Notes: generated from the sequence alone by a model not told the origin. Shown: positions 9,798-18,062, counted from the stretch's first letter. The stretch: DNA of 64,000 bases from Pelagicoccus sp. SDUM812002 (GCF_031127835.1 NZ_JARXHX010000003.1:389840-453839); one strand, 5' to 3'. Program-made: numbers and translations.

Positions 9798-10325
9798 CTA
9801 CTGATCGCGCTTATTAGTCATCAAGCGCCAAAAATCTAGCCCATCGCTCACCCAAACTTCTCCGACCTCACCGTTTGGCTGGTATTCGATCGGCCACACC
9901 GCTACGATAAATATCCGGAAATTCGCAACGCCCAAGCCGAGAGATGCCACCCAAAGCCAGCTGCCTACTGGCGAGGAAACCATCAGCCAAGTAAACCCTA
10001 ACACCGCCACCAAACTCGCCAACGGGCCGCCCAAAGCCACCCAAGCCTGTCGCCCGCGGGTCTCCTCCTCGCGATCGTAGCGCGTCGCGCCATAGCGATG
10101 TCCACTCGATCGGAACCCCAGCGTCAATCGACCCAAGTTCACCGAGCCTCGCTTGCCGGAGGAACCTACTTCCACCTCAACTCGCTGCCGTGTCACCAAC
10201 AGCGCGAGCAAAGCATGCCCTAGCTCATGCAAAAAGACGCCCGCCACCAAGCCGCCAAAATAGCAGGCCAACAAGCAAGCAAACTTTCCAATCATGAGAA
10301 CCATAAGACACCCCATCCAAAGCAA
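9798..10325 (-). CDS. M50-like (site-2 protease type) membrane protein
   Basis: 175 aa, hydrophobic, with a first TM segment that runs into H-E-L-G-H-A (about 33-38), the zinc-binding HExxH of M50 intramembrane proteases. Further hydrophobic segments lie at about 95-115 and 120-145. A candidate third ligand is the Asp in V-S-D-G-L-D-F-W-R-L near the C-terminus, in the place of the family's NxxPxxxxDG motif. It is much shorter than RseP and has no PDZ domain, so the substrate is unknown; small M50 proteins of this kind are common and mostly uncharacterised. It is on the minus strand, upstream of the NtrC-type regulator (91-bp gap). The start is the first ATG of the frame and could be a few codons internal. 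Confidence 0.7.
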   Translation of the reverse strand: MLWMGCLMVLMIGKFACLLACYFGGLVAGVFLHELGHALLALLVTRQRVEVEVGSSGKRGSVNLGRLTLGFRSSGHRYGATRYDREEETRGRQAWVALGGPLASLVAVLGFTWLMVSSPVGSWLWVASLGLGVANFRIFIVAVWPIEYQPNGEVGEVWVSDGLDFWRLMTNKRDQ

Positions 10326-10365
10326 TCGCCTTCCTCAAGCGACAATAATAATTCCGCCCTTCCTA

Positions 10366-10395
10366 GAGCGACGGCTTCCACGCCATCCGCGCTAC
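10366..10395. repeat. Interspersed repeat copy containing GACGGCTTCCACGC
   Basis: The 14-mer GACGGCTTCCACGC at 10370-10383 recurs exactly at 14496-14509. Both copies are intergenic with GC-rich flanks able to form weak hairpins. It may be a second small palindromic repeat family; two copies are too few to define its ends. Confidence 0.4.
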
Positions 10396-10446
10396 AGGAT
10401 TAAATAGCAAGTAGCCAAATCCCGCCACTTCTCCCCAAAGAGAAAA

Positions 10447-11220
10447 CTAATCCACAAACGCCGCCAGAATCTCCACGAACCGTTCCCGGCATTCGAAATG
10501 CGGGTTATGGCCGCTCTCCGGGATCACCTCCAAGGCGCTCGAAGGAAAATATTCCCTCAGTCGCGGGACCTCCTCCTTCACGAAGTAACGGCTCTTGCCA
10601 CCCATGATGAAAAGCGTGTCCCCCTCGTATCGATCCTCCGGAGACAACGGATTTTCCTCGATATCCCTCTGCCCCCCGACGATTGCATCTAGGTTCACCA
10701 TCCAGCGATATTCCCCCGTGATTCGGTCCTTCTCCAGATTCGTCAGCAAAAACTTCCGCAGCTTCCAGCTCGGGATAAAAGGCTCCAACATCGCTTCCGC
10801 ATCCGTGCGCGACTTCAGGGAGTCCATGTTTACCGCTGCCATACCAGCAAAGTCATTGTCATGGTTATTCGGATACCGGTGAGGCTGGATGTCCACTACC
10901 ACTAGCTTGCGAATCGCCTTCGGGTATTCGCAAGCTAACTTCATGGCCAACTTCCCACCCATAGAGTGCCCGACCAAGATCGGTCGAGAATCGAGGGTTT
11001 CGTCCATCCAAGTCATCACGTCCTCCATCATCACCTCGTAGGAGTGGGGCTCCTCCCAAGGCGATTCCCCATGGTTCCGCAAGTCCAAGCAATACACATG
11101 GTGCCTCTCCGCCAACGCCTGCCCAGCCGCCTGCCAATTCCGCGACGACCCCAACAAGCCATGCAAGATCACCACCACCGGCTTCCCCGCCTCACCAAAC
11201 TCCCTGTAAAACAAATCCAT
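10447..11220 (-). CDS. Alpha/beta-fold hydrolase (YbfF-type esterase)
   Basis: 257 aa from the ATG at 11220 (DLFYREFGEAGKP); a GTG/ATG-rich extension reaches 11235. The oxyanion region is V-V-V-I-L-H-G-L-L-G-S, the nucleophile Ser86 lies in G-H-S-M-G-G, and the catalytic His (about 238) in E-S-G-H-N-P-H-F near the C-terminus. The run D-L-R-N-H-G-E-S is typical of the YbfF/YcdJ esterase branch of the superfamily. The substrate cannot be told from the sequence; an acyl ester is likely. It stands alone on the minus strand. No Shine-Dalgarno. Confidence 0.85.
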   Translation of the reverse strand: MDLFYREFGEAGKPVVVILHGLLGSSRNWQAAGQALAERHHVYCLDLRNHGESPWEEPHSYEVMMEDVMTWMDETLDSRPILVGHSMGGKLAMKLACEYPKAIRKLVVVDIQPHRYPNNHDNDFAGMAAVNMDSLKSRTDAEAMLEPFIPSWKLRKFLLTNLEKDRITGEYRWMVNLDAIVGGQRDIEENPLSPEDRYEGDTLFIMGGKSRYFVKEEVPRLREYFPSSALEVIPESGHNPHFECRERFVEILAAFVD

Positions 11221-11318
11221 CGTCCCCACACACAAACCGACGGGCCCTCCAAAACAACACCAAACTCATCAACGTATAAGCGGCGACGCCCTCCACCCAA
11301 TTCACTCCAAGCTCAACG

Positions 11319-11345
11319 GGAAGCGGCCTCGCCCCGCGATTCCAC
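11319..11345. repeat. REP-like element
   Basis: GGGAAGCGGCCTCGCC then CCGCGATTCC, with GCGG/CCGC pairing. It resembles the elements at 4942, 18864 and 38302 (shared GGxAAGCGG..CT.G...CGCGA frame) and lies between a hydrolase gene and the small acidic-protein gene. Confidence 0.4.
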
Positions 11346-11403
11346 CCAGCACTTCAACCCAGCAAAGCCGCCTCCCGACCCTAACTCCAAACCCACTCCC
11401 GCC

Positions 11404-11706
11404 TTAGCGGCGGCTCGGGTCAGAAGTCGATGGAGGATCGCTCGCTGGAAATGTTTCGTCCAACGCCTCGTCGATCTTAGCCTCCCCGTCGCTCTGGCGA
11501 CGCTTGGGCTCCTTGTCCAACGGTCTTTTCGTGGTTTGCTCAGGATACTCCTCGGCACCCTCCTCCGGGTAGAATTTCTTCTCACCGGCCTTCTCGCGCT
11601 CCGCGAAACTGTCCGTACTCGTTGCGTTATCAGGGTCCAGATCCGCGTTGTGACGTGGCGAAGGCACCTTGAACTCCTCTGTTCCTTTTATCTTTCGCTT
11701 ATTCAT
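11404..11706 (-). CDS. Small acidic hydrophilic protein with an LDPDNATS motif (paralogue of 41964-42212)
   Basis: 100 aa from the ATG at 11706 (NKRKIKGTEEF); the open frame extends ten codons upstream to 11736. It is rich in Glu, Asp, Lys, Pro and Ser, has no hydrophobic segment, and is probably a disordered cytosolic protein. The central block reads LDPDNATS, then F-x-E-R-x-x-x-G-x-x-x-F-x-P-E-x-G-x-E, matching the 82-residue protein at 41964-42212. The C-terminus carries D-E-A-L-D-E-T-F-P-A-S-D-P-P-S, a motif I recall from small stress-associated proteins in other bacteria. It is divergent from mutS across a 171-bp G-poor gap. Function unknown. Confidence 0.75.
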   Translation of the reverse strand: MNKRKIKGTEEFKVPSPRHNADLDPDNATSTDSFAEREKAGEKKFYPEEGAEEYPEQTTKRPLDKEPKRRQSDGEAKIDEALDETFPASDPPSTSDPSRR

Positions 11707-11730
11707 AACTCCTTTCCCTTGCATTCCTCG

Positions 11731-11877
11731 TACCAACCCAACTCGCCCCTCGCAACCTCCCCCAAACTCACCACCAATTCACCCCTCTCCCCACTTCTCC
11801 CTTTACCTCGCCCCACCTCCCCCCAAATTTCCCTCCTTCCCATTCAACCCTCATCCTTCATCCTTCATCCTTCAAAA
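11731..11877 (+). other. G-poor leader of mutS
   Basis: In these 147 bases the + strand has only three G residues (11744, 11752, 11810) and is dominated by C, T and A. No Shine-Dalgarno is possible immediately before the mutS ATG. The strong strand asymmetry could favour an unstructured mRNA leader. Confidence 0.7.
11851..11874 (+). repeat. Heptanucleotide tandem repeat abutting the mutS start
   Basis: Three perfect copies of TCATCCT (11851-11871) plus a partial TCA end four bases before the mutS ATG at 11878. The tract sits where a ribosome-binding site would normally be. Confidence 0.85.
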
Positions 11878-14472
11878 ATGGCTCGCGAAAAGAAGATCAC
11901 CCCTATGATGCAGCAGTACTACGAGGTGCGAAAAACCCTTCCGCCCAACACCCTGCTGCTCTTCCGCTTGGGAGACTTCTACGAGATGTTCCACGAAGAC
12001 GCCGAAGTCGGCGCCCAAGTCCTCGGTATCACCCTCACAAAGCGCAGCGACTACAAGATGGCCGGCATCCCCTTCCACGCCGCCGAGCAATACATCGGAA
12101 AAGTCCTTGCTGCCAACATGAAGGTCGCAATTTGCGAACAGGTTGAGACACCTCAAGCAGGCAAGCTCGTAAAACGCGCCCTCACCCGTATCCTAACTCC
12201 GGGGACCACCATCGAGGACAACCAGCTCGACTCCCAGCGAAACCACTACCTCGCCGCCATTGAGTACGACAAATCCGGCTTCTCCCTCGCCTGGATCGAT
12301 CTCTCCACCGGAGAATTCCGAATCGCCCACGACTCCAAGCCTGACGACCTCCTCCCCGTCCTCATCTCCATCGATCCAGCCGAACTCCTACTCATCGAAG
12401 GCACCCAAGAGTCCTGGAAAAAACAATCGCACAACGCCCCCGTATTCGAAGAGCTCATACATTTCTCAAACTCTCGCTCCACCAGCGAGCAACCGGGGTT
12501 CCAATTCGACGGCGACTCCGGAACCCAAGCCGTCATGGAAACGCTCGGCGTCATCAACCTCGAAGGCTTCGGCATCGAGAAGAACCACGACGCCCTCGGC
12601 TGCGCCGGTGCGCTCCTCCACTACGCCCGCGAAACCCTCCGCTTCGAACCGAAAAACCTGTCATCAATCCGCGAATACAGCGCCAAGGCATCCCTGCTCA
12701 TCGACCCCGCCACCCTACGCAATCTCGAGATCTTCAAGTCGACTCGCGGCCTGCGCGAAGGCTCACTCATCGACGCCATCAACGGCTGCAAGACCGCCGC
12801 CGGCGCCCGCCTCCTCGAGCAGTGGCTCATCGCCCCCCAACGCGACATCCCTGAGCTCCAGCGACGCCTCGACTCCGTCGAGCAATTTTTCCGCAACCCC
12901 ATGGGAGCTGCCGAGCTGCAAACCTCCCTCAAGTCCGTACGTGACATCAAGCGCATCCTCTCCCGCATGCAAAACCGCCTCCGCAACCCACGCGAACTAG
13001 GCGGCGTCCGCGACACCCTCCTGCAAATTCCAGATTTAAAAGCCAACATTTCAGAAGTCGCTACGGACACGCATGCAAGCAACGAAACCTCGCAGACCTC
13101 CCCTCTCGACAACCTCATCAACCGACTCCACGAGCTCCCCGCCCTTACCGAGCTGCTCGACCGGGCCCTCAAGGAAGAGCTTCCCAGCAAGCTCGACGAC
13201 GGCGGCTACATCGCCACCGGCTACGACCCCGAGCTCGACCGCATGCTCTCCCTCACAACCGACAATAAAGTCTGGCTGGCCGACCTCGAAGCCGCGGAGC
13301 GAACCCGCACCGGCATCAAGAATCTCAAGGTCAAGTACAACGGCGCCTTCGGCTACTTCATCGAAGTCACCAAATCGAATCTCGCGAACGTACCCGAAAA
13401 CTACATACGCAAGCAAACCACCGTCAACGCCGAGCGCTTCATCACCGAGGACCTCAAAGCCAAAGAAAAGGAAATCTTCCACGCCGAAGAAAATTCCAAG
13501 CGCCGCGAAGAAGAGCTCTTCCTCGGGCTCGTCGAAGCCGTGCTCGAAGAAAGCGTCGCCCTCACCCAAACCGCCGAAGCCCTCGCCGAGCTCGACGTAT
13601 TCTGCGGATGGGCCGAGATCGCCCGCCGCTGGGACTACTGCAAGCCCGAGCTCAATGACACCGACCTCCTCGAGATCGAGCAAGGCCGCCACCCAGTCGT
13701 CGAACAAATGCTACGCAAAGATACTCAAGGCATGGCCGGCAGCCACGCCTTCGTACCCAACGGCATCGGCATTTCCGCATCACAAAACCAAATACACCTC
13801 ATCACCGGCCCCAATATGGCCGGTAAGTCCACCTTCATCCGCCAGGTCGCCCTCATCACCCTGATGGCCCAAATCGGCAGCTGGGTGCCCGCCTCCGCCG
13901 CCAAGATCGGCATCGTCGACCGCATCTTCTCACGCGTCGGCGCCAGCGACGACCTCGCCCGCGGCAACTCCACCTTCATGGTCGAGATGAACGAGACCGC
14001 TAACATCCTCAACAACGCCACCGAGCACTCCCTCATCATCCTAGACGAGATCGGCCGCGGAACCTCCACCTACGACGGGCTTTCCATCGCCTGGTCGGTC
14101 ATCGAGCACCTCCACCGCGACCCCGAGACCGGCCCGAAAACCCTCTTCGCCACCCATTACCAGGAGCTCACCCAACTCGATAAACACCTCGGCCGCCTCG
14201 AAAACTACAGCGTCGCTGTCAAGGAGTGGAACGACGATATCGTCTTCGTTCGCCAGGTAGTAAAAGGTGCCGCCGACCGCAGCTACGGCATCCAAGTCGC
14301 CCGCCTCGCCGGCCTCCCAACGCCCGTCATCGACCGGGCGAAGGAGATCCTAGAACGCCTCGAGTCCGACGACGCCAGCGTCACCGTATCCAGCCCCACC
14401 CCCATCCCCGTAGCCAAGCCTCGCAAGAAGATCAAAGTCGCTAAAGACGAAAACCAGCTCGGCCTCTTTTGA
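11878..14472 (+). CDS. mutS: DNA mismatch repair ATPase MutS
   Basis: 864 aa from the ATG at 11878 (AREKKITPMMQQYYEVR). The open frame runs back to 10966, but that part is low-complexity and not MutS. It binds mismatches and loops and starts methyl-independent or directed repair in the cytoplasm. The mismatch-reading F-x-E motif is G-D-F-Y-E-M-F near residue 35. The ATPase domain has Walker A G-P-N-M-A-G-K-S-T, Walker B L-I-I-L-D-E-I-G-R-G-T-S-T-Y-D-G and F-A-T-H-Y downstream. The C-terminus K-D-E-N-Q-L-G-L-F is intact. No mutL is nearby. There is no Shine-Dalgarno; the start is preceded by a TCATCCT repeat tract. Confidence 0.98.
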   Translation: MAREKKITPMMQQYYEVRKTLPPNTLLLFRLGDFYEMFHEDAEVGAQVLGITLTKRSDYKMAGIPFHAAEQYIGKVLAANMKVAICEQVETPQAGKLVKRALTRILTPGTTIEDNQLDSQRNHYLAAIEYDKSGFSLAWIDLSTGEFRIAHDSKPDDLLPVLISIDPAELLLIEGTQESWKKQSHNAPVFEELIHFSNSRSTSEQPGFQFDGDSGTQAVMETLGVINLEGFGIEKNHDALGCAGALLHYARETLRFEPKNLSSIREYSAKASLLIDPATLRNLEIFKSTRGLREGSLIDAINGCKTAAGARLLEQWLIAPQRDIPELQRRLDSVEQFFRNPMGAAELQTSLKSVRDIKRILSRMQNRLRNPRELGGVRDTLLQIPDLKANISEVATDTHASNETSQTSPLDNLINRLHELPALTELLDRALKEELPSKLDDGGYIATGYDPELDRMLSLTTDNKVWLADLEAAERTRTGIKNLKVKYNGAFGYFIEVTKSNLANVPENYIRKQTTVNAERFITEDLKAKEKEIFHAEENSKRREEELFLGLVEAVLEESVALTQTAEALAELDVFCGWAEIARRWDYCKPELNDTDLLEIEQGRHPVVEQMLRKDTQGMAGSHAFVPNGIGISASQNQIHLITGPNMAGKSTFIRQVALITLMAQIGSWVPASAAKIGIVDRIFSRVGASDDLARGNSTFMVEMNETANILNNATEHSLIILDEIGRGTSTYDGLSIAWSVIEHLHRDPETGPKTLFATHYQELTQLDKHLGRLENYSVAVKEWNDDIVFVRQVVKGAADRSYGIQVARLAGLPTPVIDRAKEILERLESDDASVTVSSPTPIPVAKPRKKIKVAKDENQLGLF

Positions 14473-14493
14473 ACGTAGCAGCGCCCCCCGAAA

Positions 14494-14520
14494 GAGACGG
14501 CTTCCACGCTGTGGGAGGAA
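14494..14520. repeat. Second copy of the GACGGCTTCCACGC element
   Basis: The 14-mer at 14496-14509 is identical to 10370-10383. It lies just after mutS. Flanks differ (CTGTGGGAGG follows here; CATCCGCG follows in the first copy). Confidence 0.4.
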
Positions 14521-14540
14521 TCGACGATCGCGGAGACCGT

Positions 14541-14663
14541 ATGAAAAGAAGAGATTTTATACAAAAAGCCGGATTGCATCTCTTTGCTTATCATCGACCT
14601 TACAGTGTCTGGAACGGAGCAAATAAATATGTACGGAATAATCGGAAAGATGATCAGCACTGA
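14541..14663 (+). pseudogene. Possible remnant of a twin-arginine signal peptide gene
   Basis: A short frame begins ATG at 14541 with K-R-R-D-F-I-Q-K-A-G-L, which looks like the start of a Tat signal peptide (x-R-R-x-F-I/L-K-x-A-G). No hydrophobic core follows; the frame degenerates and stops at 14663 while overlapping the start of the monooxygenase gene at 14629. It may be the leftover 5' end of a lost Tat substrate, or chance. Confidence 0.25.
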
Positions 14664-14919
14664 GGGTAGCCGAGACACCCTCATCAACATTCTGCTCGAA
14701 GGCACGAAAGATATGCCTGGATGCATTAACTACGTCATATCGAAAGACACATGCGATCAGAACGCCCTGTGGATTACGGAAGTATGGAAAGACAAAGAGA
14801 GCCACGAAGCCTCACTATCTTTACCGAGCGTCCAGGAAGCAATATCGAAGGGTAAGCCTCTGATCGCTGGATTCGCGGATCGTCACGTTATAGAGCCGAT
14901 CGGAGGACAAGGAATATAA
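14629..14919 (+). CDS. Antibiotic-biosynthesis-monooxygenase (ABM) domain protein
   Basis: 96 aa from the ATG at 14629 (YGIIGKMISTEGSRDTL), with GGAG about 12 bases upstream. The single ABM-like ferredoxin fold shows a first beta strand, helix, then M-P-G-C-I-N-Y, the W-I-T-E-V-W strand with conserved Trp and Glu, K-D-K-E-S-H-E-A-S and a terminal strand. Family members are small dimeric quinol or anthrone monooxygenases (YgiN-like) or simply reactive-species-linked proteins. The substrate is not predictable. It is a single gene after mutS, with the next gene 72 bp downstream. Confidence 0.85.
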   Translation: MYGIIGKMISTEGSRDTLINILLEGTKDMPGCINYVISKDTCDQNALWITEVWKDKESHEASLSLPSVQEAISKGKPLIAGFADRHVIEPIGGQGI

Positions 14920-14991
14920 CCCCATCGTCCCGCAATCGAAGCCTCGCTCTTGGGTGGGTGCAGTGCTACTTCGACGTCAGACAGATTTACG

Positions 14992-15396
14992 ATGAAACCT
15001 AAGCTCCAACTCTTATCTATCACCTGTCTGGCCATCTTCGTAACAAGCAATCTTTGGCCTTCCGATACCTTAGCTAGGATAAGCGATCAAGTCGTGTATC
15101 CAGCCGAAGATGGAAACCACGACATGGAGAACATACAGTCCATCGTAGTGGTAAGAGTTTCGAAAGTGGATGGTGCAGATCCGGTCAGGGAAACAAAGAA
15201 CCTCAAAGGAAGACCGCCTTACGTCCTGTTGGAAGAGGGTACTCACCAACTTGAAGTAGCGAGAAGCAAAGTGTTTGAGAAACCTGAGGACCTCGAGGAA
15301 ACAGAAATGATCGAGTGCTCGGTGAAGGCTGGTTCGGTTTACGAACTCAAATACACTGAGAGTGGAATCATACTCGAAGAGAGAAAAAAGAAGTAG
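14992..15396 (+). CDS. Hypothetical secreted protein
   Basis: 134 aa from the ATG at 14992 (KPKLQLLSITCLAIFVTS), which gives a Sec signal peptide of about 25-30 residues. The mature part has a D-G-A-D-P-V-R run, then G-R-P-P-Y-V-L-L-E-E-G-T-H-Q-L-E-V and a final E-L-K-Y-T beta-like strand, resembling small beta-sandwich periplasmic proteins whose PEGA-like turn presents a G-x-H-x-L-E-V strand. I do not recognise the family. The lysine-rich tail ends EERKKK. It sits between the ABM gene and the SDR gene, all on the + strand. Confidence 0.6.
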   Translation: MKPKLQLLSITCLAIFVTSNLWPSDTLARISDQVVYPAEDGNHDMENIQSIVVVRVSKVDGADPVRETKNLKGRPPYVLLEEGTHQLEVARSKVFEKPEDLEETEMIECSVKAGSVYELKYTESGIILEERKKK

Positions 15397-15463
15397 CGAA
15401 ACCTCCAAGTCGCTAGAACTCCGACCCGACCGCGGCGCGACGCTTCCCGTTGCACAGGAAAGA

Positions 15464-16372
15464 ATGAACACCCCTGACAAACAAAATATCCTCGTCCTCG
15501 GCGGCTCCGGAACGGTGGGGAGCGCTGTCGTGGAGGCTTTTTCTGCAGCCGGAGATTTTGAGGTCCATGCCGTTTCACGACAGGGCCAAAGTGAGATCCC
15601 AGGGGTAGTCTCTCATTGCTTCGATCTTCACGCTTCCAGTATCGTGTCCAATCTCCCGGCAATCGAATTCGACTACATTGTCGATTGCGCCCAACCCCGA
15701 TACCACGCGGAGGACGCGGCCGATTTCGGAATCGACCACATAAGAAAGATCGAAGCTGCGTGCTCGGCACGTACGAAAAAGTTGATCTATACCAGCGGAG
15801 TGTGGGTCTACGGCGATCAGGCTCGACCAAACAGGATTAGCGAGCAGAGCCCTCTCGCCCCGCTGGAATTTGCAAAGGCGAGGATGCCAATCTTGGAGTA
15901 TCTCCAGGAGAGCTCTTATCCTTGGATTCAGCTTTGCCTGCCGAGTATCGTTTATGGATCCGTTGGTCCTTTCCAGGAAATGGTGAGGAAAGCACGCGAG
16001 TCCGATTTGGTATCAATCTACGATGAGGCGGTCCTTTGGTCCGTCGTCGAAAGATGCGACCTCGCTCAGGCATATCTATCGGTGATCAATGAAAGACTCA
16101 ACCAACCGGTCTACTGTATCGCTGAACCTGATACAGTGTCCGTAGTCGCATTCTTCGACGCTATCGGACAAGCGGTCAAAAAACCGATTCCTCGAAAAAC
16201 GCGCGAAGCCCTGAGCGAAAGCCTATCCAAAGGAGATCACGAGGTAACCTTCGCCAGTCAACCAGTGGACAGCGAGCTGATTCGAAGACAGGCAGGCTGG
16301 AAGCCCAAGCACCGTTATTCGAAGGATTTCTGGAAATTTGTTAACAATGGAGATCTCGAAGAAGAGACTTGA
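15464..16372 (+). CDS. NAD-dependent epimerase/dehydratase family protein (extended SDR)
   Basis: 302 aa from the ATG at 15464, preceded by AGGAAAG four bases upstream, one of the better ribosome-binding sites in the window. The N-terminal Rossmann motif is G-G-S-G-T-V-G-S-A. The strand D-Y-I-V-D-C-A-Q fits the NAD-binding core, and Y-T-S-G-V-W-V-Y-G-D is the usual extended-SDR active-site strand. The expected YxxxK is not obvious: where Y-x-x-x-K should fall, A-K-A-R-M-P-I-L-E-Y appears, so catalytic competence is uncertain and it may be an atypical or non-catalytic SDR. Substrate probably a nucleotide sugar or sterol-like compound; unknown. Confidence 0.8.
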   Translation: MNTPDKQNILVLGGSGTVGSAVVEAFSAAGDFEVHAVSRQGQSEIPGVVSHCFDLHASSIVSNLPAIEFDYIVDCAQPRYHAEDAADFGIDHIRKIEAACSARTKKLIYTSGVWVYGDQARPNRISEQSPLAPLEFAKARMPILEYLQESSYPWIQLCLPSIVYGSVGPFQEMVRKARESDLVSIYDEAVLWSVVERCDLAQAYLSVINERLNQPVYCIAEPDTVSVVAFFDAIGQAVKKPIPRKTREALSESLSKGDHEVTFASQPVDSELIRRQAGWKPKHRYSKDFWKFVNNGDLEEET

Positions 16373-16425
16373 AAGCACACGGCTCGAGGCTGGATTAGGT
16401 TAACTGCATAACGGGCAAACCTGCG

Positions 16426-16992
16426 CTACTCCACCTCCGCAGTGTAGAATTTTTGGTGGGCAAAGAGATCGAGCTTGTGCATAGCCAGGCCCAACGCGGC
16501 AAAATGCTCTCCCGCATCCGCATCTAGTCCACCCGCGGAAACCTGACGTTGCACGCGGCGAAACCGGGCTCCTACGGAAAGGGTATCTTCCGTTTCTCCG
16601 AGCATGCGCAGGAGTTGCTTTACTTTCTCCGCTTTTCGTCTGCCGGTCACCACGGATCGATGGGCCGATTCGTAGGTGATCTTTCCTGAGCTCGCGTCCT
16701 TGAATACGCCGCATTCAAACGAGCGGCATTGGTGCGGACGGTCTTCGTAAATGCGACAAGTGCAGTCCCCGCAAAGAGCCGGGCAGGGTTGGCGAACGAA
16801 AGCGATTGGTAGCTTGGCACGAGACCGTTTGACAGGCAGACCCAGAGTCTTGAAATACTCAGGATCTTCATCGCCACCCAATCGAACATTGTCAAAAAGG
16901 GATCCGTCGCAGCACATTCCACAGGATAGGCAAAGTTTTTCGGCAGCATTCACACCTGAGCTTCCGCATTCAACCCCGCCACTAGCAAGCAA
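16426..16992 (-). CDS. YkgJ-type cysteine-cluster protein
   Basis: 188 aa. It carries the two-part cysteine signature of the YkgJ/Fe-S or Zn cluster family: C-L-S-C-G-M-C-C near the N-terminus and C-P-A-L-C-G-D-C-T-C-R-I-Y-E-D-R-P-x-x-C-R-x-F-E-C about residues 70-95. Family members are widespread and largely uncharacterised; some are thought to bind iron. The C-terminal half is helical with no known motif. The start is uncertain: the ATG at 16992 is used, but a GTG 13 codons in would also keep every Cys. Convergent with the SDR gene. Confidence 0.75.
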   Translation of the reverse strand: MLASGGVECGSSGVNAAEKLCLSCGMCCDGSLFDNVRLGGDEDPEYFKTLGLPVKRSRAKLPIAFVRQPCPALCGDCTCRIYEDRPHQCRSFECGVFKDASSGKITYESAHRSVVTGRRKAEKVKQLLRMLGETEDTLSVGARFRRVQRQVSAGGLDADAGEHFAALGLAMHKLDLFAHQKFYTAEVE

Positions 16993-17149
16993 AGACTGTG
17001 AGAGTGGTCAGAAACTGAAAAGCTGCAAAAGGCCCCTTCGACAGGAAATGATGATTCCACTGAATACGCCAAAACCTTGACCCTTGCCACCGTCCCAAAA
17101 CAAGCTGGCACTTTCCAACCTGACACAAACCCAGAAGAAAAATTTGCAC

Positions 17150-18040
17150 ATGAAAGACCAAAAAATCGGATTCGTCGGACTCGGCCGCATGGGCGGCAAC
17201 ATGGCTCGTTGCCTCAAAGACAAGGGCTACTCGGTTTCCGCTCTCTTCGATATCGACCAAGACCTCGCCAAAGACCTCGCCTCCGAGATCGACTCCACCG
17301 CATGCAAAACGCTCGCTGAGGTGACCGCTAGCGCAGACATCATCCTAACGGTGGTCACAAACGACTCCGCCATGGACGCCATATATTTCGGCGACGACAA
17401 CCTCTTCATCGCCGCCGAGGGCAAGCTCTTCATCAACTGCGCCACGCTCACGCCTTCCATTCACGTAAAGCTCGAGGAAGCCGCTGCCAAGATCGGAGCC
17501 AAGACGCTCGAGGGCTGCATGGCATCCTCCATACCACAAGCCCGCCACGGAGAACTCTACCTTATGATTGGCGGACAAGAGGCAGAGTTCGAAGCAGCTA
17601 AGCCGCTTCTCGACGACCTGAGTAAAGCCCTCACTTATGTGGGCCCTTCAGGCAAAGCATCGGAAGTCAAAGCTCTCGTAAATATGGTCATGAACATTAA
17701 CACCGGCGCCCTTGCCGAAGGCCTTGGACTGGGCGCCGCCCTTGGCATCGACCTTGAAATGCTCTGCAAGGTATTCAGCCAAACCGGAGCCAACTCCCGC
17801 GTCCTCGAGACAGATGCGGAAGACATGCTTAACCGCGACCACGACTGTTTCTTCTCCGCCTCGCACGCGGCTAAGGACTCCGGTATCGCGCTTGATTTGG
17901 GCAAGTCAAAAGGAGTATCCATGCCACTGGCCCAAGCCACGCTCGAACAATACAACAAGCTGTGCGAACTCGGGCTAGGCGAGCTCGACAAGTCAGGCAT
18001 CGCTGAACTCACCTTTCCGGGCCGCAAAGGAAGCGAATAG
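17150..18040 (+). CDS. Beta-hydroxyacid dehydrogenase (3-hydroxyisobutyrate dehydrogenase-like)
   Basis: 296 aa from the ATG at 17150 (KDQKIGFVGLGRMGGNMA), with AGAAGAAA upstream; the frame extends to 17084 without family similarity. The nucleotide-binding G-L-G-R-M-G-G-N and the substrate-binding D-x-x-x-G-G-x-x-x-A-like segment (here L-E-G-C-M-A-S-S-I-P) are in place. The catalytic lysine is in S-G-K-A-S-E-V-K-A-L-V-N. The family oxidises 3-hydroxyisobutyrate, tartronate semialdehyde, glyoxylate-type or succinate-semialdehyde substrates; the specificity motif does not settle it. A glyoxylate or tartronate semialdehyde role would fit the glcDF genes 4 kb away, but this is inference. The hydrolase at 18063 starts 22 bp downstream. 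Confidence 0.88.
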   Translation: MKDQKIGFVGLGRMGGNMARCLKDKGYSVSALFDIDQDLAKDLASEIDSTACKTLAEVTASADIILTVVTNDSAMDAIYFGDDNLFIAAEGKLFINCATLTPSIHVKLEEAAAKIGAKTLEGCMASSIPQARHGELYLMIGGQEAEFEAAKPLLDDLSKALTYVGPSGKASEVKALVNMVMNINTGALAEGLGLGAALGIDLEMLCKVFSQTGANSRVLETDAEDMLNRDHDCFFSASHAAKDSGIALDLGKSKGVSMPLAQATLEQYNKLCELGLGELDKSGIAELTFPGRKGSE

Positions 18041-18062
18041 ACTAACTCAACCCCGTATTTAC

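Noticed and set aside
10966..11877. Upstream extension of the mutS frame
   Set aside because: Low-complexity, antisense to the hydrolase gene, and lacks any MutS homology; the real N-terminus is at 11878.
11851..11877. CRISPR-like or VNTR array
   Set aside because: Only a 7-base unit repeated three times, no spacers; recorded as a simple tandem repeat.
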